Below the pieces are notes generated by a model. That model saw nothing but the letters and a program-made list of their open reading frames with translations, had not been told where the DNA came from and made no database searches. A stretch of DNA of 64,000 bases from Membranipora membranacea (taxonomy: Eukaryota > Bryozoa > Gymnolaemata > Cheilostomatida > Membraniporidae): assembly GCA_914767715.1 (NCBI GenBank), contig OU612068.1, positions 14,260,001 to 14,324,000 of the forward strand, given 5' to 3'. Shown here in pieces: positions 11,901-22,900 of this stretch; within the stretch, counting starts at the first letter, position 1; every line of letters starts with the position of its first letter. A program made the position numbers and the translations under genes.

Positions 11901-14900
11901 AATAGTAGGCTTTGATAGTAAAAAAAACGTTCTTTAATCTGAGGTTTATTTCCCCATGCAAACTGCCCACGCCCAGCCTTGAAGAGAGGTGATTTTTAAT
12001 AAATTACAGATCAGTCAGAGAAGTCCGATTCTAATGGTACCCTCTATATTTTTATTTTGTTTTCAGGATATTGAAGGACAATTGTATAATGAAGTCTTAG
12101 GAAAATAAGATTTTAGAAATATTGTAAGCCATGACTATGAGTATTTAACATCTCATGTAAAGGTACATCCTTTTGCCGCAATGCGGCCTGCACTATAATA
12201 ATAATGAAATGACCTAGTTATAGGACTAACGAACAGCCTTGTTTGGCGATGATGTCACTGCCATCCGGACTTTCTGAACAGGCTGCCAGTTTTGCTTGAA
12301 GTTACCTGCCCAGGTTGGATTATTTTGCAGTTAGCTCTCCCCTAGCTTTTCTTGACAAGAGTTCTAAGGTGGAAGTGGAAACAAAGAGTTGACAAGCTTT
12401 GGTCACCCTCCCCCACAAAACAAAGGCTCTTCTTGCGCTGTCCCAATCATTGGTTTGAGTGTACACCTCAGCTTGACAGCTTGAAGATTGAACATCTCAA
12501 TCCTAATTTACTTCCACTTTCACAGCCCATATAATAACCAAATTCCAATAAAATCCCAAACCGGCGTATTATAAGAATGTTAACTTACCATTTCGTAGGT
12601 GGGGGGAACCAGTAAAGCTATTTATCTGGTGCACATCAGTCCATAAACGTAAGTTATGTAAGACAGGTGCCTAGTTTTTAGAAAGCCCCTGAATTTAGAT
12701 TACGTGTAGAGTTTTGCACCTTAGTGCAACTCGTAATCTTGTGGCCCTATTGGTTAGAACCGGCCTTATTCAGGTTTATGACCTCAAAGTATCCTGAGTT
12801 CTGATTGCCCTGGAAAATTTGGTATCTCTCGAAGTCTTTATTTAACATTTTTGGTATATATCTGGGAATTTTGCATAAATTTTATTGATAGCTTTGATTT
12901 GACTGAATGACCCGCACTCATAACAGTTTTTTACCCACTGCACAACCAATGAACTTCTCCAGTGAGTAATTCCTGCTCCTCTAACCTGAGGACTTCTCAA
13001 GACTCTGCTTGGTACAATGATGTTAAAATCAGGAAGGAGATTTGGAAGGAGAGATATACACTTGAGGGGACAGGGGCACGCTTTCAAGGTTAATTGTTCC
13101 AGCCTCCTGCACCCTTGGGTGTATACCTCTCCTTCCAAATATTAACATCAGCTACAACACAAATTCACAGTAGCTTCACAATCCATATACCTCAGTACAA
13201 GGTGGCAAATCAGTAGCAGCTGTTGCACAGTTAATCTCAGTATTTTTCCAAACGTAGGTTTTTTATTTACAGGCACAAGTCTAATGATATCGCGCTGGTG
13301 AAGCTAAAGACGGCCGTCAATATGACCCCATATGTACATCTAGCATGTGTTCCTACTAAAAGATCAGAGAAGGCTAAAACTCATTGCTACATAGCCGGCT
13401 GGGGGCGTATGTCAGGTACCTAACTTACTCATACAATTCACTTTTTTATCTTTGGACTAATAACCCATTGGGTCCATCATGTAGAGGTTTGAAGGCAAGC
13501 TAACCTACTTCTTTATCACTTGATGTGTTTGAAATTTGGTAGTTGTCATTTCAGAATGTCTCCTAACCTCTACTTTTCATACATATCCTTGTAACCTACA
13601 AAGTGATAAAAAAGAAATCTCTCTCTGACAATCTGCAACCACCCGAACCCTGGCTTCTCTGACCTGCATAGGACACCTGCTTGCCAAAATTATTAATGCA
13701 AGGCCTCTTATTGTTTATATTTTTATTGACATCCAAATTATTAAATGTGGATTTTGTATCAGGTCATGTATCAAACAGAAGTTTTCGCTGGTCACGACTG
13801 ACAAAATGTCCAAGTTGGCCTTCCTCCTTGGTCAACCGTGAGTTAGCAAATCTGGCTGCAAGTCACCTTGGTGTGAAAATGATGAGCTACACAATAGCTT
13901 TATTTTTTCTTTGATGCTGCATCAGAATTTCGAATTTTCTATTGCTGGTTGGAAAACTTCCAAAAATAAATCCGAGTGGAATTATCAAAATTCCAATATC
14001 TAACTATAGATTTTGACCTGAACCAACCTAATGAAATGGTTCGTATCATAGTGAAATTATACCCTGTTGCAGGTTTTAAACACTGTATCAGCAAGCAGCA
14101 ACTCACAAAATACAGAGACAGAGTGTTAACCTGCAGGGCAATGACTCTCACTCACGTGGAAACCCTTGTGATATTCATTCTTATACAACCCAATTAGTGT
14201 TTACCTCCCCCGGTAGCTCTAAATAAATACCGGTAGCGCTCCTGTCTAAATCCAGGGTGTTACAAGGTACCACTACGCCCTCGTATAATTGTTATTGCAT
14301 TAGGTTGAGGATGATTTGCAATTTGAGTAAAGATCTTTTTTAGTCCACTATATATGGAAAGCTGCAGATTTTGTCGGTTAAGGTCATACAACGTTCCACG
14401 CCCAAAGTCGCCCTACTACCAGTAATGTCATGCTGTAGACGCCAGAAATAGCATAAAGGTATTTTGATATAAAACACTAATTGATAGCAATTATGCAAAT
14501 TTCTCCACAAATGTGATGTCGTATGATTTATACGTTGCCTACTGTCAAACTCCCCCAGATCAACATCTTGTCTTTGTTTCCCTAGCTAGGTCTATGATGT
14601 CACTATTGTTGAAGACTGATTGTGAGAAACTTATTGAGAGAGACTTATTGTCAGAAACTTATTTTTGAGTAACTTATCATGAATTGGTGTTCAAAGTGGT
14701 GCTGTGCGAATAAAGGAATAGTATTTTTCTACATGTTCAGTGGGTCCCACATAATTCAAAAGTCAGGGCACCACCAAATGCTGTCAAAATTAAGCCCAGT
14801 CTGAATTAAGTGACATTATATTTCGTTGAGATTTGGCTGAAGGGACCAATACTCCCTGTAAAGACTGAGCTAGGCGGTGCACATTGTCTATAAAATTGAT

Positions 14901-17303
14901 ATAAAGGCCATACATATCTAGCTTCCAAGTATCTCCTGTTTGAATTTCACCCGGTCTTACGACCGGCTCCGAACAGCATGCCGGGACCTCCCCAGATGTC
15001 GGGGTTGGTGATCGGTAGCACTAATCAAAATCTGTGTAGAAGGCTTGACAGAAATAGTATGTGGTCAGTCAGAGTTCAAACAGGGTATCAAACCCAGTCC
15101 TTGTGACCCCGGGATACAAAAAAAACTCTCACCTGCATTTATAAAAATAGTCCACGGCCATTTTTTACCAGGGCCAAAATTGAAGTTTAAGTGCCATAAA
15201 AGTTCCGCAATGCACATATCGCATACCATACAATTGTTTTGGTCTTCTTTTTGTCTCTTTTCAATATCCTTATCTGATGCTGTGTGGTGAGGGCGCTAAT
15301 TTAACTGCAAGGGAAAATATGCCGTTTTTTTCCTTATTTCTGCTAATAACTCCAAATATGAGAGCATCTCTCATGGCGGCTCGTTAGGCTCTTCATATTA
15401 TGTAACCTGTGAAAGTTTTTTTGGTTTGCAAATTAATCATTACCTCCAATAAATTATTCTAAAAATAACATCAGATTTGAATATCTGTCAGCATCACCTG
15501 AGGCAATGAACTCATTGCTGGAGAAATAAACAGGGGAGGGTGGTGCATGGTAATACAATAATTGTTTTTAAATTTCCCCTCCAATTCGGCATAATCTCCA
15601 TAATTTAATCGACTTTCTCTGCTTTAATGATATAAACTGGCTCTTTAATTTAAATAATAATTTGATTGCTAGGTAAATATGTATATTGGTAATGAATTCT
15701 GCAAGATTTATTTGGCATGTGCAGAATACCGGTGCACATTTTTACTGTCCGGGTCTCCTCTTCCATGAATAAGCTTCTGGTACCCTAACCACCTCTTGCA
15801 AACTGACTGACTCATCTGCCTCCAAATCTTAAGGTTTTCGTAGAATCGCAATCATCCACCCAGTTTTAATGAAATTGAAAGTAATTTACTGCTGGTAGTA
15901 GGACCCTGTTTCCTGATGGCTCCAGTTCCCGACCTACAGTTTGGTTGCGGTTTTTAATTACTTTTATTGCAATGAAACATACTAACAGTACACTTCACCT
16001 GTTAATTTTAAAGCATATCATTCCAAATTAGCAGGTAAACTATACTATTAGTTCTGCACAAGAATTCGCTCTCAAGCCCAGACCCGGGGTGTTGCCTCAC
16101 TTAGTAGGAAAACATTTCCCATGTCACAAATCCAATTAATAATCAATTGTTGATTTTGAGGGTCATCAGATGATTTCCACTTATTGATGCCATGGCGCGC
16201 TGGGTTCCGGATGTAGGCCTATCTGTGTTTATTTTATCGCGTATCCTGTCGCTCTTACTTGCAGAGCCCAAAGAGGATGTGGTTTATCCTGCGAGACTAC
16301 ATCAGCTTCGCTTTCCCATGGTCCCACACAGGCTCTGCTCTCACAAACCATCATGGGGACCTAGAATTACCAACAAACAGATCTGTGCTGGAGGGGACGG
16401 CACTCACGACATGTGCTGGGTAAGGCTCCTAATCACAAGTAACTTCTATATATGGAAAGCTGCAGATTCTGTACCTTAATTTTAGGGCATATAGCTTTCC
16501 AAGCCAAAAGTCGCCTTACTACCGGCAATGCCATACCTACCAGCCACTTAACAGCATGGTTTGGTCTTCTTCCAGTGGCCGAGACCCCGAATTTGGACAA
16601 TTATAAAGGCCGTTTAGTGAGTTGATAAAGACTATAGACTATAATTATTGTAATGGTATAATATAAGGAATGCGGAAGTCACGCTCCTCAATATTCACTA
16701 TGTTCATTTCCCCTCATTTCCCTCCAGGAACTCCCCACAAGATGCAAAAGGTGTAGTAATCATGATGATTTTGACGATCCCAAACCAAACTACAGATGTG
16801 TATTTAAATGCCTCCTCTTCCTCCTACAATTCAGATAAGGAAGGAGATCAAAAGCCTTGAACTGTCTTGATGGGAGACACGCAGTCATTTCCTAACTCCC
16901 CCTGCCTAACACCATTACAGCAACTGTATGGTTTTTTTTATAAACTGTGCAGTTCACTTAATTCAAATCTCTGCGGACCACAAAGATTTGTCCAAATAAA
17001 GCAGAGTCTGAATTAAGTGACATTAGAATGCATTGAGATCCGGCTGAAGGGACCAACTTTCTGTGTCAGAATTAACAGGAATTCTGAATTATCAAGTCTA
17101 AATTAACCAGCTTACACTGTATCTCATTACAGGGTGACAGTGGAGGTGGCTTAGCGTGCTTTGAGTCGGGACGGTATGAAGTGCAAGGAATCTCTAGCTT
17201 CACTGGTCACTTGTGTGGTGTTAAACACCGGCCGGCCATCTTTACAAAGATTGATCGCTACTTAGGCTGGATAGCCGCTTCAATCAGGCAACAGCTCGTG
17301 TAG
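2753..17303 (+). CDS. S1-family (trypsin-fold) serine protease, catalytic domain, 5 exons, 5' end missing
   Basis: Exons 2753-2908, 5043-5168, 13273-13415, 16265-16419 and 17133-17303 join with phases 2/2/1/0 to encode 249 residues of a complete chymotrypsin-fold domain ending in a TAG stop. Visible landmarks in order are the activation site after RQKR (LVNG instead of the usual IVGG), GGTLI, TAAHC with the catalytic His, NDIAL with the catalytic Asp, HCYIAGWG, ICAGG, and GDSGGG with the catalytic Ser. All three triad residues are present, so an active secreted or cell-surface endopeptidase is expected. Asp precedes Met-Cys-Trp before GDSGG: the Asp at the base of the S1 pocket favours Arg/Lys cleavage, but Trp at the usual Gln192 position and the segment ISSFTGHLCG in place of VSWGxxCA are atypical and partly elastase-like. 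A Cys in HLACVP would normally bond to a propeptide cysteine, so an upstream exon with signal peptide and propeptide must exist; it was not found with confidence. The substrate is unknown. Confidence 0.93.
2909..5042. other. Protease intron with fold-back MITE
   Basis: Contains a palindromic repeat (2928-3108) and three spaced copies of GGAATTTCAG at 4199-4247. Otherwise nothing recognised. Confidence 0.7.
2928..3108. mobile_element. Palindromic fold-back MITE, copy 1
   Basis: Internal arms TTGCCTGCATTCCAGTTGCT and the inverse of AGCAACTCGGAATACAGGCA flank a short loop. TAGGCATCAGGT occurs at both ends (2928 and 3097). It starts 20 bases after a protease exon donor. A second copy is at 24747-24870. 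Confidence 0.7.
5043..5168 (+). CDS. Serine protease exon between catalytic His and Asp
   Basis: Acceptor TTTATTTCCAG. The exon encodes SLKGDIQN, LWFGKHDVTRKE and KLIRHPNHRYPA, matching the 'GEHD...RV..I..HP.Y' segment of S1 proteases. The donor CAGC|GTATGT is in phase 2 and pairs with the phase-2 acceptor at 13273. The reading frame stays open on both sides of the exon (4813-5337), which hides the boundaries in a plain ORF scan. Confidence 0.88.
8008..8066. repeat. Hairpin-forming inverted repeat, 24-bp arms
   Basis: Arms 8008-8031 and 8043-8066 begin GTCTGGGACAG and pair at 21 of 24 positions with an 11-base loop. A second partial inverted set (GTCCCAGA...TCTGGGAC) extends to about 8128. 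Confidence 0.8.
11308..11347. repeat. Perfect inverted repeat, 17-bp arms, 6-base loop
   Basis: Arms CAATGAACTCCCTCTTC and GAAGAGGGAGTTCATTG are exact complements around CTCGAC. It lies in a protease intron. Confidence 0.97.
13018..13150. repeat. Fold-back element with 22-bp arms
   Basis: Arms 13040-13061 and 13119-13140 pair at 21 of 22 positions (ATTTGGAAGGAGAG core). An outer pair TGATGTTAA/TTAACATCA closes it. The loop is 57 bases. Confidence 0.85.
13273..13415 (+). CDS. Serine protease exon with catalytic Asp
   Basis: Acceptor TTTATTTACAG. It encodes HKSNDIALVKLKTAV (Asp of the triad), then YVHLACVP and HCYIAGWGRMS. The Cys in ACVP is the residue that normally bonds to the propeptide. 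Donor GTCAG|GTACCT, phase 1, preceded by an 8.1-kb intron. Confidence 0.93.
14348..14433. repeat. Dispersed repeat shared with 16446-16536, copy 1
   Basis: Begins TATATATGGAAAGCTGCAGA and ends near CTACTACCAGTAATG. Two diverged copies lie 2.1 kb apart in neighbouring protease introns. Confidence 0.7.
14738..14856 (-). mobile_element. Degraded copy of the same MITE family
   Basis: Shares AGTCTGAATTAAGTGACATT and GGCTGAAGGGACCAAT with the copy at 16944-17119, in the same orientation. One end is not recognisable. Confidence 0.6.
16265..16419 (+). CDS. Serine protease exon, S1-pocket segment
   Basis: Acceptor CTTACTTGCAG. It encodes EPKEDVVYPARLHQLRFPMV, then LCSH, ITNKQICAGG and THDMCW. The donor TGCTGG|GTAAGG is in phase 0. 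The Asp of HDMCW is the expected S1-pocket base; Trp replaces the usual Gln before GDSGG. Confidence 0.92.
16446..16536. repeat. Dispersed repeat shared with 14348-14433, copy 2
   Basis: Same start block and a matching end (TTACTACCGGCAATG). This copy retains an internal inverted GGAAAGCT/AGCTTTCC pair. Confidence 0.7.
16944..17119 (-). mobile_element. TA-flanked MITE, copy in the protease intron
   Basis: About 176 bp, reverse orientation relative to 51010-51161, sharing internal blocks such as AGCTGGTTAATT (near the end), CAGCCGGATCTCAATGC and TGTCACTTAATTCAGACT when read on the minus strand. The end CAGTGTAAGC is followed by TA. It stops 13 bases before the last protease exon. Confidence 0.75.
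17133..17303 (+). CDS. Serine protease last exon with catalytic Ser and stop
   Basis: Acceptor TCTCATTACAG, phase 0. It encodes GDSGGGLACFESGRYEVQGI, then SSFTGHLCG, RPAIFTKI and YLGWIAASIRQ, then TAG at 17301-17303. The C-terminal helix after IFTKI is typical of the fold. The intron immediately upstream ends in a MITE (16944-17119), so the acceptor region is next to transposon sequence. Confidence 0.95.
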   Translation, partial: GDSGGGLACFESGRYEVQGISSFTGHLCGVKHRPAIFTKIDRYLGWIAASIRQQLV

Positions 17304-19404
17304 ACCCCAGGATTTAATATGAGGGAAACGACTGCCGAAATAAACACTCATTTATAGATATTATGGCTATCTAGAAGCTGATACTACTGCAACAAATATA
17401 TCTATAAATTATTATTTGTAGTACCATAAATTCACATCTTATTTAATTGTAATGGTCCAATTACTTATTATCTCGTTGTTAATCTTAATGATTTCGGTAC
17501 TTTCTCAAAGTTTGCACCACATTTAACCTGATTTAACACAATCATCGTGGGTGGTTATTTCATGATTTGTGTAGTTTCTTGCCATGTAACAACACTGCTA
17601 CACTGTATCTCATAAGACTTCACTGATTTTAAATAACACCCTCCTTATTCAACTCATTGGGGCATCTTGCAGGTGTGCACAGCGATATTTACAGAACATA
17701 ATAATATGGACTTTAGTGTAGTGATATGTTGTATGTCATTTTATGTAAGGATTGAACTGGATGGAGCTAATGAACGGGAGCGGCTATTAGCTATGCACAT
17801 TTTTAGACATTGACATATTATCCGCCCTCTGCAGGGGTTCTCTCTACGTTATGTTGGCCTCATAACTTGTATGACAAATCTATCTTAACTGCAAAATAAA
17901 ATAAATGTTATTATTAATCTTTCAAACAAAACTACTACCTGGGTTTTCTGAGTAAATAAAATTAGTATAAATGTGAATCTTACCTATCGATATACTACCT
18001 CTTTTTTACTTTATTGTGAGATAATGTTGACTTTTATTGTAAATTAATATGACTTCCCTTGATTTGATCTCGCACCTAGACATAAAAATGGGTATTAATT
18101 GATTTAAAATTTATTTTATTATGTATTGGGGTCGATGCCCTACGGAAGTTTCTGGAATAACAGCATAAGGGATTAGTAGTTTTTTACTGAAAACAAGACA
18201 TTCAAAATATTGGCCTGGGGGATAAGTGGGAGATATTAGCCATAAATGTAGTTTGAGACACATTAAGGAAGCAATATTCAGGCGTCCAGGAACTACTAAT
18301 GGTGAATAACAGGTGGAAATGTAACATGCAGAGGCCCCAAACCCAAAATTCAATAATCTCATATCATCGATGATCTTACTAATCACTTTCCTGGAACGAA
18401 ACAATTGAATTAAAATTTTGTTTCATCTATACTTTTAACTCTCTGAATTTCTTGATAAAGCTGTTCAGTATAGCTGTAAAATAACTAAATTTACAGTAGT
18501 ACGTCCATAGCGTTTATTACACCACTTCCAGGGCAATTTTGGGAACTCAAAAAAATATTATGACTTTATTGATGCTTCAAGTTGTAAAATAATGTGTTGA
18601 ACTGAATTAAAAAGAGAGATGTAATCATGAGGATGGCTTTTTGAGTGCTGTTGATGATTAAAAAACGTTGATAATATCAAATCTATTGGAGATGCTTATC
18701 ACCTCTTGAGATAGAAAAATTAGAGCCATAAATTATGTCCCTTATCCAACCGTAGGCCTTAAAGCCACCTGTGACTTACAACCCAAAAAGGTATCGATCA
18801 CGCCGCATTTCTTGCTTTATGACGCCATTACCAGTATCTGTGAAAGATAGAACTTTCCCATTTTTTACATGACTATTAAGATTTTTAAAATAATCACCTA
18901 ATCTACCTTCAGTCAAGGAAGAAATAAAAATAAATTGATGCCACGAATCGGACAACTGATTCACTTGGTTTTTAAACAAACCTTACTTCTTTTATTGAAC
19001 ATGACGCTGTTGAACAGGTGGACGCCTCAATAATTTTACACGATCATCACTATACTTTAAAAGTCTATTTGTAAGATTCTCTTGATTCTTTTTCTGTTAT
19101 TTTCTTTTGATGGTATGGTCTTATTTGTCACCTGTGTGACTTAGATCGGCTCAAAATCAAGTATAAAGTATGACCCGAACCACTTTATTTTGATGGATGC
19201 TATCCAAGTTTGTTCGGAGTTATCCATCATGGTGGAATGCCGGAGGGTATTCGATGACTACTTATCTCCCCTCATGCTATTGTTTACATAGTCAATTATC
19301 AGTATCCATAAGTGCTATGCAAACTTTTTACTGTAATTAAATGACATACGGTGATTATTTGGGAACGGTCGGTGGCATTGCGGGATCATTTCATTTTTGC
19401 TACC
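17304..19404. other. Protease 3' UTR and intergenic DNA upstream of Mnx
   Basis: The first 600 bases are the likely protease 3' UTR. The remainder is AT-rich with no gene seen; it should include the Mnx promoter and 5' UTR, but no core promoter motif could be fixed. Confidence 0.6.
17895..17905 (+). terminator. Overlapping polyadenylation signals of the protease gene
   Basis: AATAAA occurs at 17895-17900 and again at 17900-17905, about 0.6 kb after the stop codon. This gives a plausible 3' UTR of about 600 bases. Confidence 0.6.
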
Positions 19405-19900
19405 ATGGTCATAAAGATGTCGTCTTCATCAACTGCGTTATCGACAGAGAACATCACGGCGACAACACCCCACTCTAAACAGCAAAATTTTTCCATAGAC
19501 GCTCTTTTAAATTTGGAAAACACCGAAAAGACATCCTCATCACATTTAGGATCCATCTCATCTACAAAACTGACGGCTGATCCAGGATCATCAGCTCTCT
19601 CGACAAACAAGACACCTTTTGAGCTGCCGCTAGCATTTAACAGTCTGCCATTCCATGCTGGTTATATGGGGCTACCTCCAGCCACCTTTATGGAGCCAAT
19701 ATATAGAACTGAATCCGCAGGCACAAGAGACTCTCCAACATCAACAAAACCACATACTCCGTTATTTCCGGCAGCATATCCATGGACAGCATTGGCAGCG
19801 CTACATAACAGTACTGTACAGGCAGCGGCTGCGGCATTCTCCAGATCATATTTGCCTGCTATGATGCCGCATGGGCATATCGACAGCATCTCAGACTGGA
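19405..19900 (+). CDS. Mnx: Mnx exon 1 (N-terminus with FSIDALL motif)
   Basis: Encodes 165 residues and ends GACTGGA|GTGAGT, a consensus donor in phase 1. It contains a Ser/Thr-rich start, the FSIDALL motif and an alanine-rich stretch. The frame is open upstream to at least 19351 without an ATG, so 19405 is the first usable start. Confidence 0.92.
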
Positions 19901-22900
19901 GTGAGTATTTTTCTTTTAATTAACTTCTATGAAACAAATTGATGACGTATATGATTTTAATTTGTGAATTAACCTTAACTATTATGACTAATTTTAGCTT
20001 TATTATACTATACTCATCTCAAAAATTGCTACTATTAAATAATCGCACCAAGCAAGAATGTTTGAAATGATTTAAATGTTTACGTGTAAACACAACTGTG
20101 ATATGTTATTGATGCGGATAAAATGTGTTTTGGGTCTAAAAACGGGTATTGAAGCCGGAGAAATACTACTTGTGTAATATTGTGAACCGTTCTCATGGTT
20201 TATGGTTCTGAAAATCCCAGTTTTTGGTCATGTGAGTCCCAGGTTATTGCAATTATCTCACACCTGTCCGTCGTGAATGTTGCCGAACTACGTACTAGGG
20301 TTTCCTAAAAAAACAGAATCTGATTTATCGTGGTTTTGTTTGGGTTCTGTTATTCTACAAATTTTGGCTGTATTTCGAGGAAAATCGTTTTCTTCCCTGA
20401 TCTTATCTCTTTGAAAACCAATAATTGCAATTATCGCTTTCCAATGTGCTCTCAAATCTATTCGCCTGAAGGTGATATAGTGATAATTTAGTGAATTAAT
20501 TACATCCAACACTTAGCCATCATCGATGCTAATTAATTTATATTGACATGCATAACATGGTAATAATCTAATTATGGATTGAAATCCTACACTCTCTTAA
20601 TGATTCTTGCCATTAATACACCAATTAATATGGTGTTTAGCAGCATATGTTCATGTCTTTTCAAGAGTCATCTACATTATCACGCAATGATTAATTGAAT
20701 AATTGTAATGAGAGAAACCAATTATGTCTTAAACATCAGTGATGTCCATTAGCTTGTCGCATCTTAAAGCGAACAAAAATAACTACAAATCATAAGTTTA
20801 TGGTCCATACATTTATAACAGTGATGTCATTTTAATGCAAATTTAGCCGATATTTAGTGTTTGAGACCCAACTCCAGTTTATTCATTATTTCAATTTTAT
20901 ATTTAGGTGCAATTGGAGGAGCAAAATCTCGCAGGCCAAGAACTGCTTTTACGAGTAAACAACTTCTCGAACTGGAGAAACATTTTAAACAGAACAAATA
21001 CCTTTCCAGACCAAAGAGATTTGAAGTCGCTACATCGCTCTTACTCACAGAAACACAGGTAATTATAAAAGGCCTAAAACCGGAAATAAACTGACATCAA
21101 CCAACACTGTTAATAAATTTGTGTGGAGAATCCCCCACAACAGCTATGAAATAAACAAAATATTTTGGCGCAACCCAACTTATATTATGAGAACAGGATA
21201 GAAATAAAACTAAAACACCAATTTTTTCAAACTAACACAGGGCTAAACTGTATACATTTCGATGTTCATCCAAGAAAAAACTTCACTCTGTTTGGATGAT
21301 ACAACTATTCTCACACCATTCTTCAAGGAAATTCACAAGATAAATCAGTCTGAAATATAAAATATATTATAACAACCCACACAATTACCACCATATGACC
21401 TCATGTTTTCTTCGAGGTCACGTAAAACCAACAAGAAAGACATGATGTAACTAAACTGGTTGACTTTCATATTCATCATGGAAAGCTTCACTCTGTTTGG
21501 ATGGTACAACTATTCTCTCATATTCCTCAGTAAATTAACAAAATAAATCAGTCTGAAGTATAAAAGATATCATAATGACCCACACAATTACCATATGACC
21601 TCATATTTTTTTGGTGGTCATGTAAAACCAACAAAAGCATGATATGAGGTCACTAAACTGGTAACTGTTATCTCTGAGTTGGAAGCTTTGTGAACTTCGG
21701 AGGAAAAATTTGGGAAAGTTTTGTGCGGCTTCTCAGGAATGATAATATTATCTATCAAACTTGTCTCCTCTGTGTCCATAACACCAGTTGTGGTTACATA
21801 ACATCCACTTGAAGCTCTCCACGGTAATTATGTGGGTCTTTATAATATCTATTACGAGACGGGCTGATTTATTTCCTGAGAATTTGTTAGCAAATTTAGC
21901 AGCGGAAGCATTGGTGTGGGCGTCGGTTCTCTTCTCAAGGCACGGACGGAGATCATGAATATTCTTCCATTTATCATTCACTGATTCAGTCAATGTCACC
22001 TTGCCCCAGAGGGTGGGAACACTTTGCCTTAGCCCATGCACCATGTGAATGAGATGTGTAGTAGCAAATCAAATTCCTATAGTCTTGAACTCGTTTCAGA
22101 TCTTCAAAAATTGGCTGTTTTCAATGGTGTTTTTTAAAAATCTGCCTTATCAAAATCTTGGCTGCTAATTGATCTGCATTATTATTAAATCATGAATATT
22201 TAATAATACCCTGCCCATTATCTGGCCGCTATCAGCTTCCCTAAACGCTGATGTAACAGTAACAGGTGTTTTCTTCTACTTAGTTACCAGTGATAGTGAA
22301 ATATGCGCTAGAAATTGATGTTCCATTACCACTTGACAAACAAATTATGTATCAGAGGTACACTGGCGGTGTTGATTATCATTGAAATCATTGGAAATTA
22401 GTTTGATAAGCGGCTCATCAAAGACTTGCTTGTAGTTATGACCATGTCTTGGATGTTGACTCTGAGAGATAGGGCATGTTTCATGGTTTTATCCCGAGTA
22501 TTGTATATACAAAGTAGTGATAAACTGTTTACCACTGGTCAAAAGATTTCCTGCTGAATACGGAGCTGCTTCGGCTTTCCAAAATGTTATTTTGATGTGA
22601 ACCTCGCTAATGGGCAAGATTGATTTAAACAATTTAAACACAAGATGAAGGTGTATTCAGATGCAAACAAGGTGGATCATTTTAAAGATTGCTCTTAGAG
22701 AAATAATGATAAGACATCAAGGAGACAACATTAAAAATCAGAAACCCATTTTTAATTTGTCTCAAAAAACAAGCGGCAGAGTACCTAGTGGTAGCCTTGT
22801 CACAACATTGATTTATTTCGATTCTCAAACCAACTATTGCCTGAAAGACAAGTTTTGGCTCACGAGATTTTTTTTGTATTTGATTGGTGTCAATGGTCTG

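Larger units (their letters stand above)
5169..13272. other. 8.1-kb protease intron
   Basis: AT-rich, stop-rich. Holds inverted repeats at 8008-8066, 11308-11347 and 13018-13150. No exon, RNA gene or autonomous transposon recognised. Confidence 0.7.
13416..16264. other. Protease intron with dispersed repeats
   Basis: Contains one copy of the repeat shared with 16446-16536 (14348-14433) and a degraded copy of the TA-flanked MITE (about 14738-14856). The rest is unremarkable. Confidence 0.7.
16420..17132. other. Protease intron largely made of repeats
   Basis: Holds the repeat copy 16446-16536 and the MITE 16944-17119, which together occupy over a third of the intron. Confidence 0.75.

Noticed and set aside
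18111-18404. 97-codon minus-strand ORF between the protease and Mnx
   Set aside because: No domain, signal or splice partner was recognised.
19386-19889. Minus-strand ORFs of about 75 codons across Mnx exon 1
   Set aside because: Antisense shadows of the Mnx N-terminal coding sequence.
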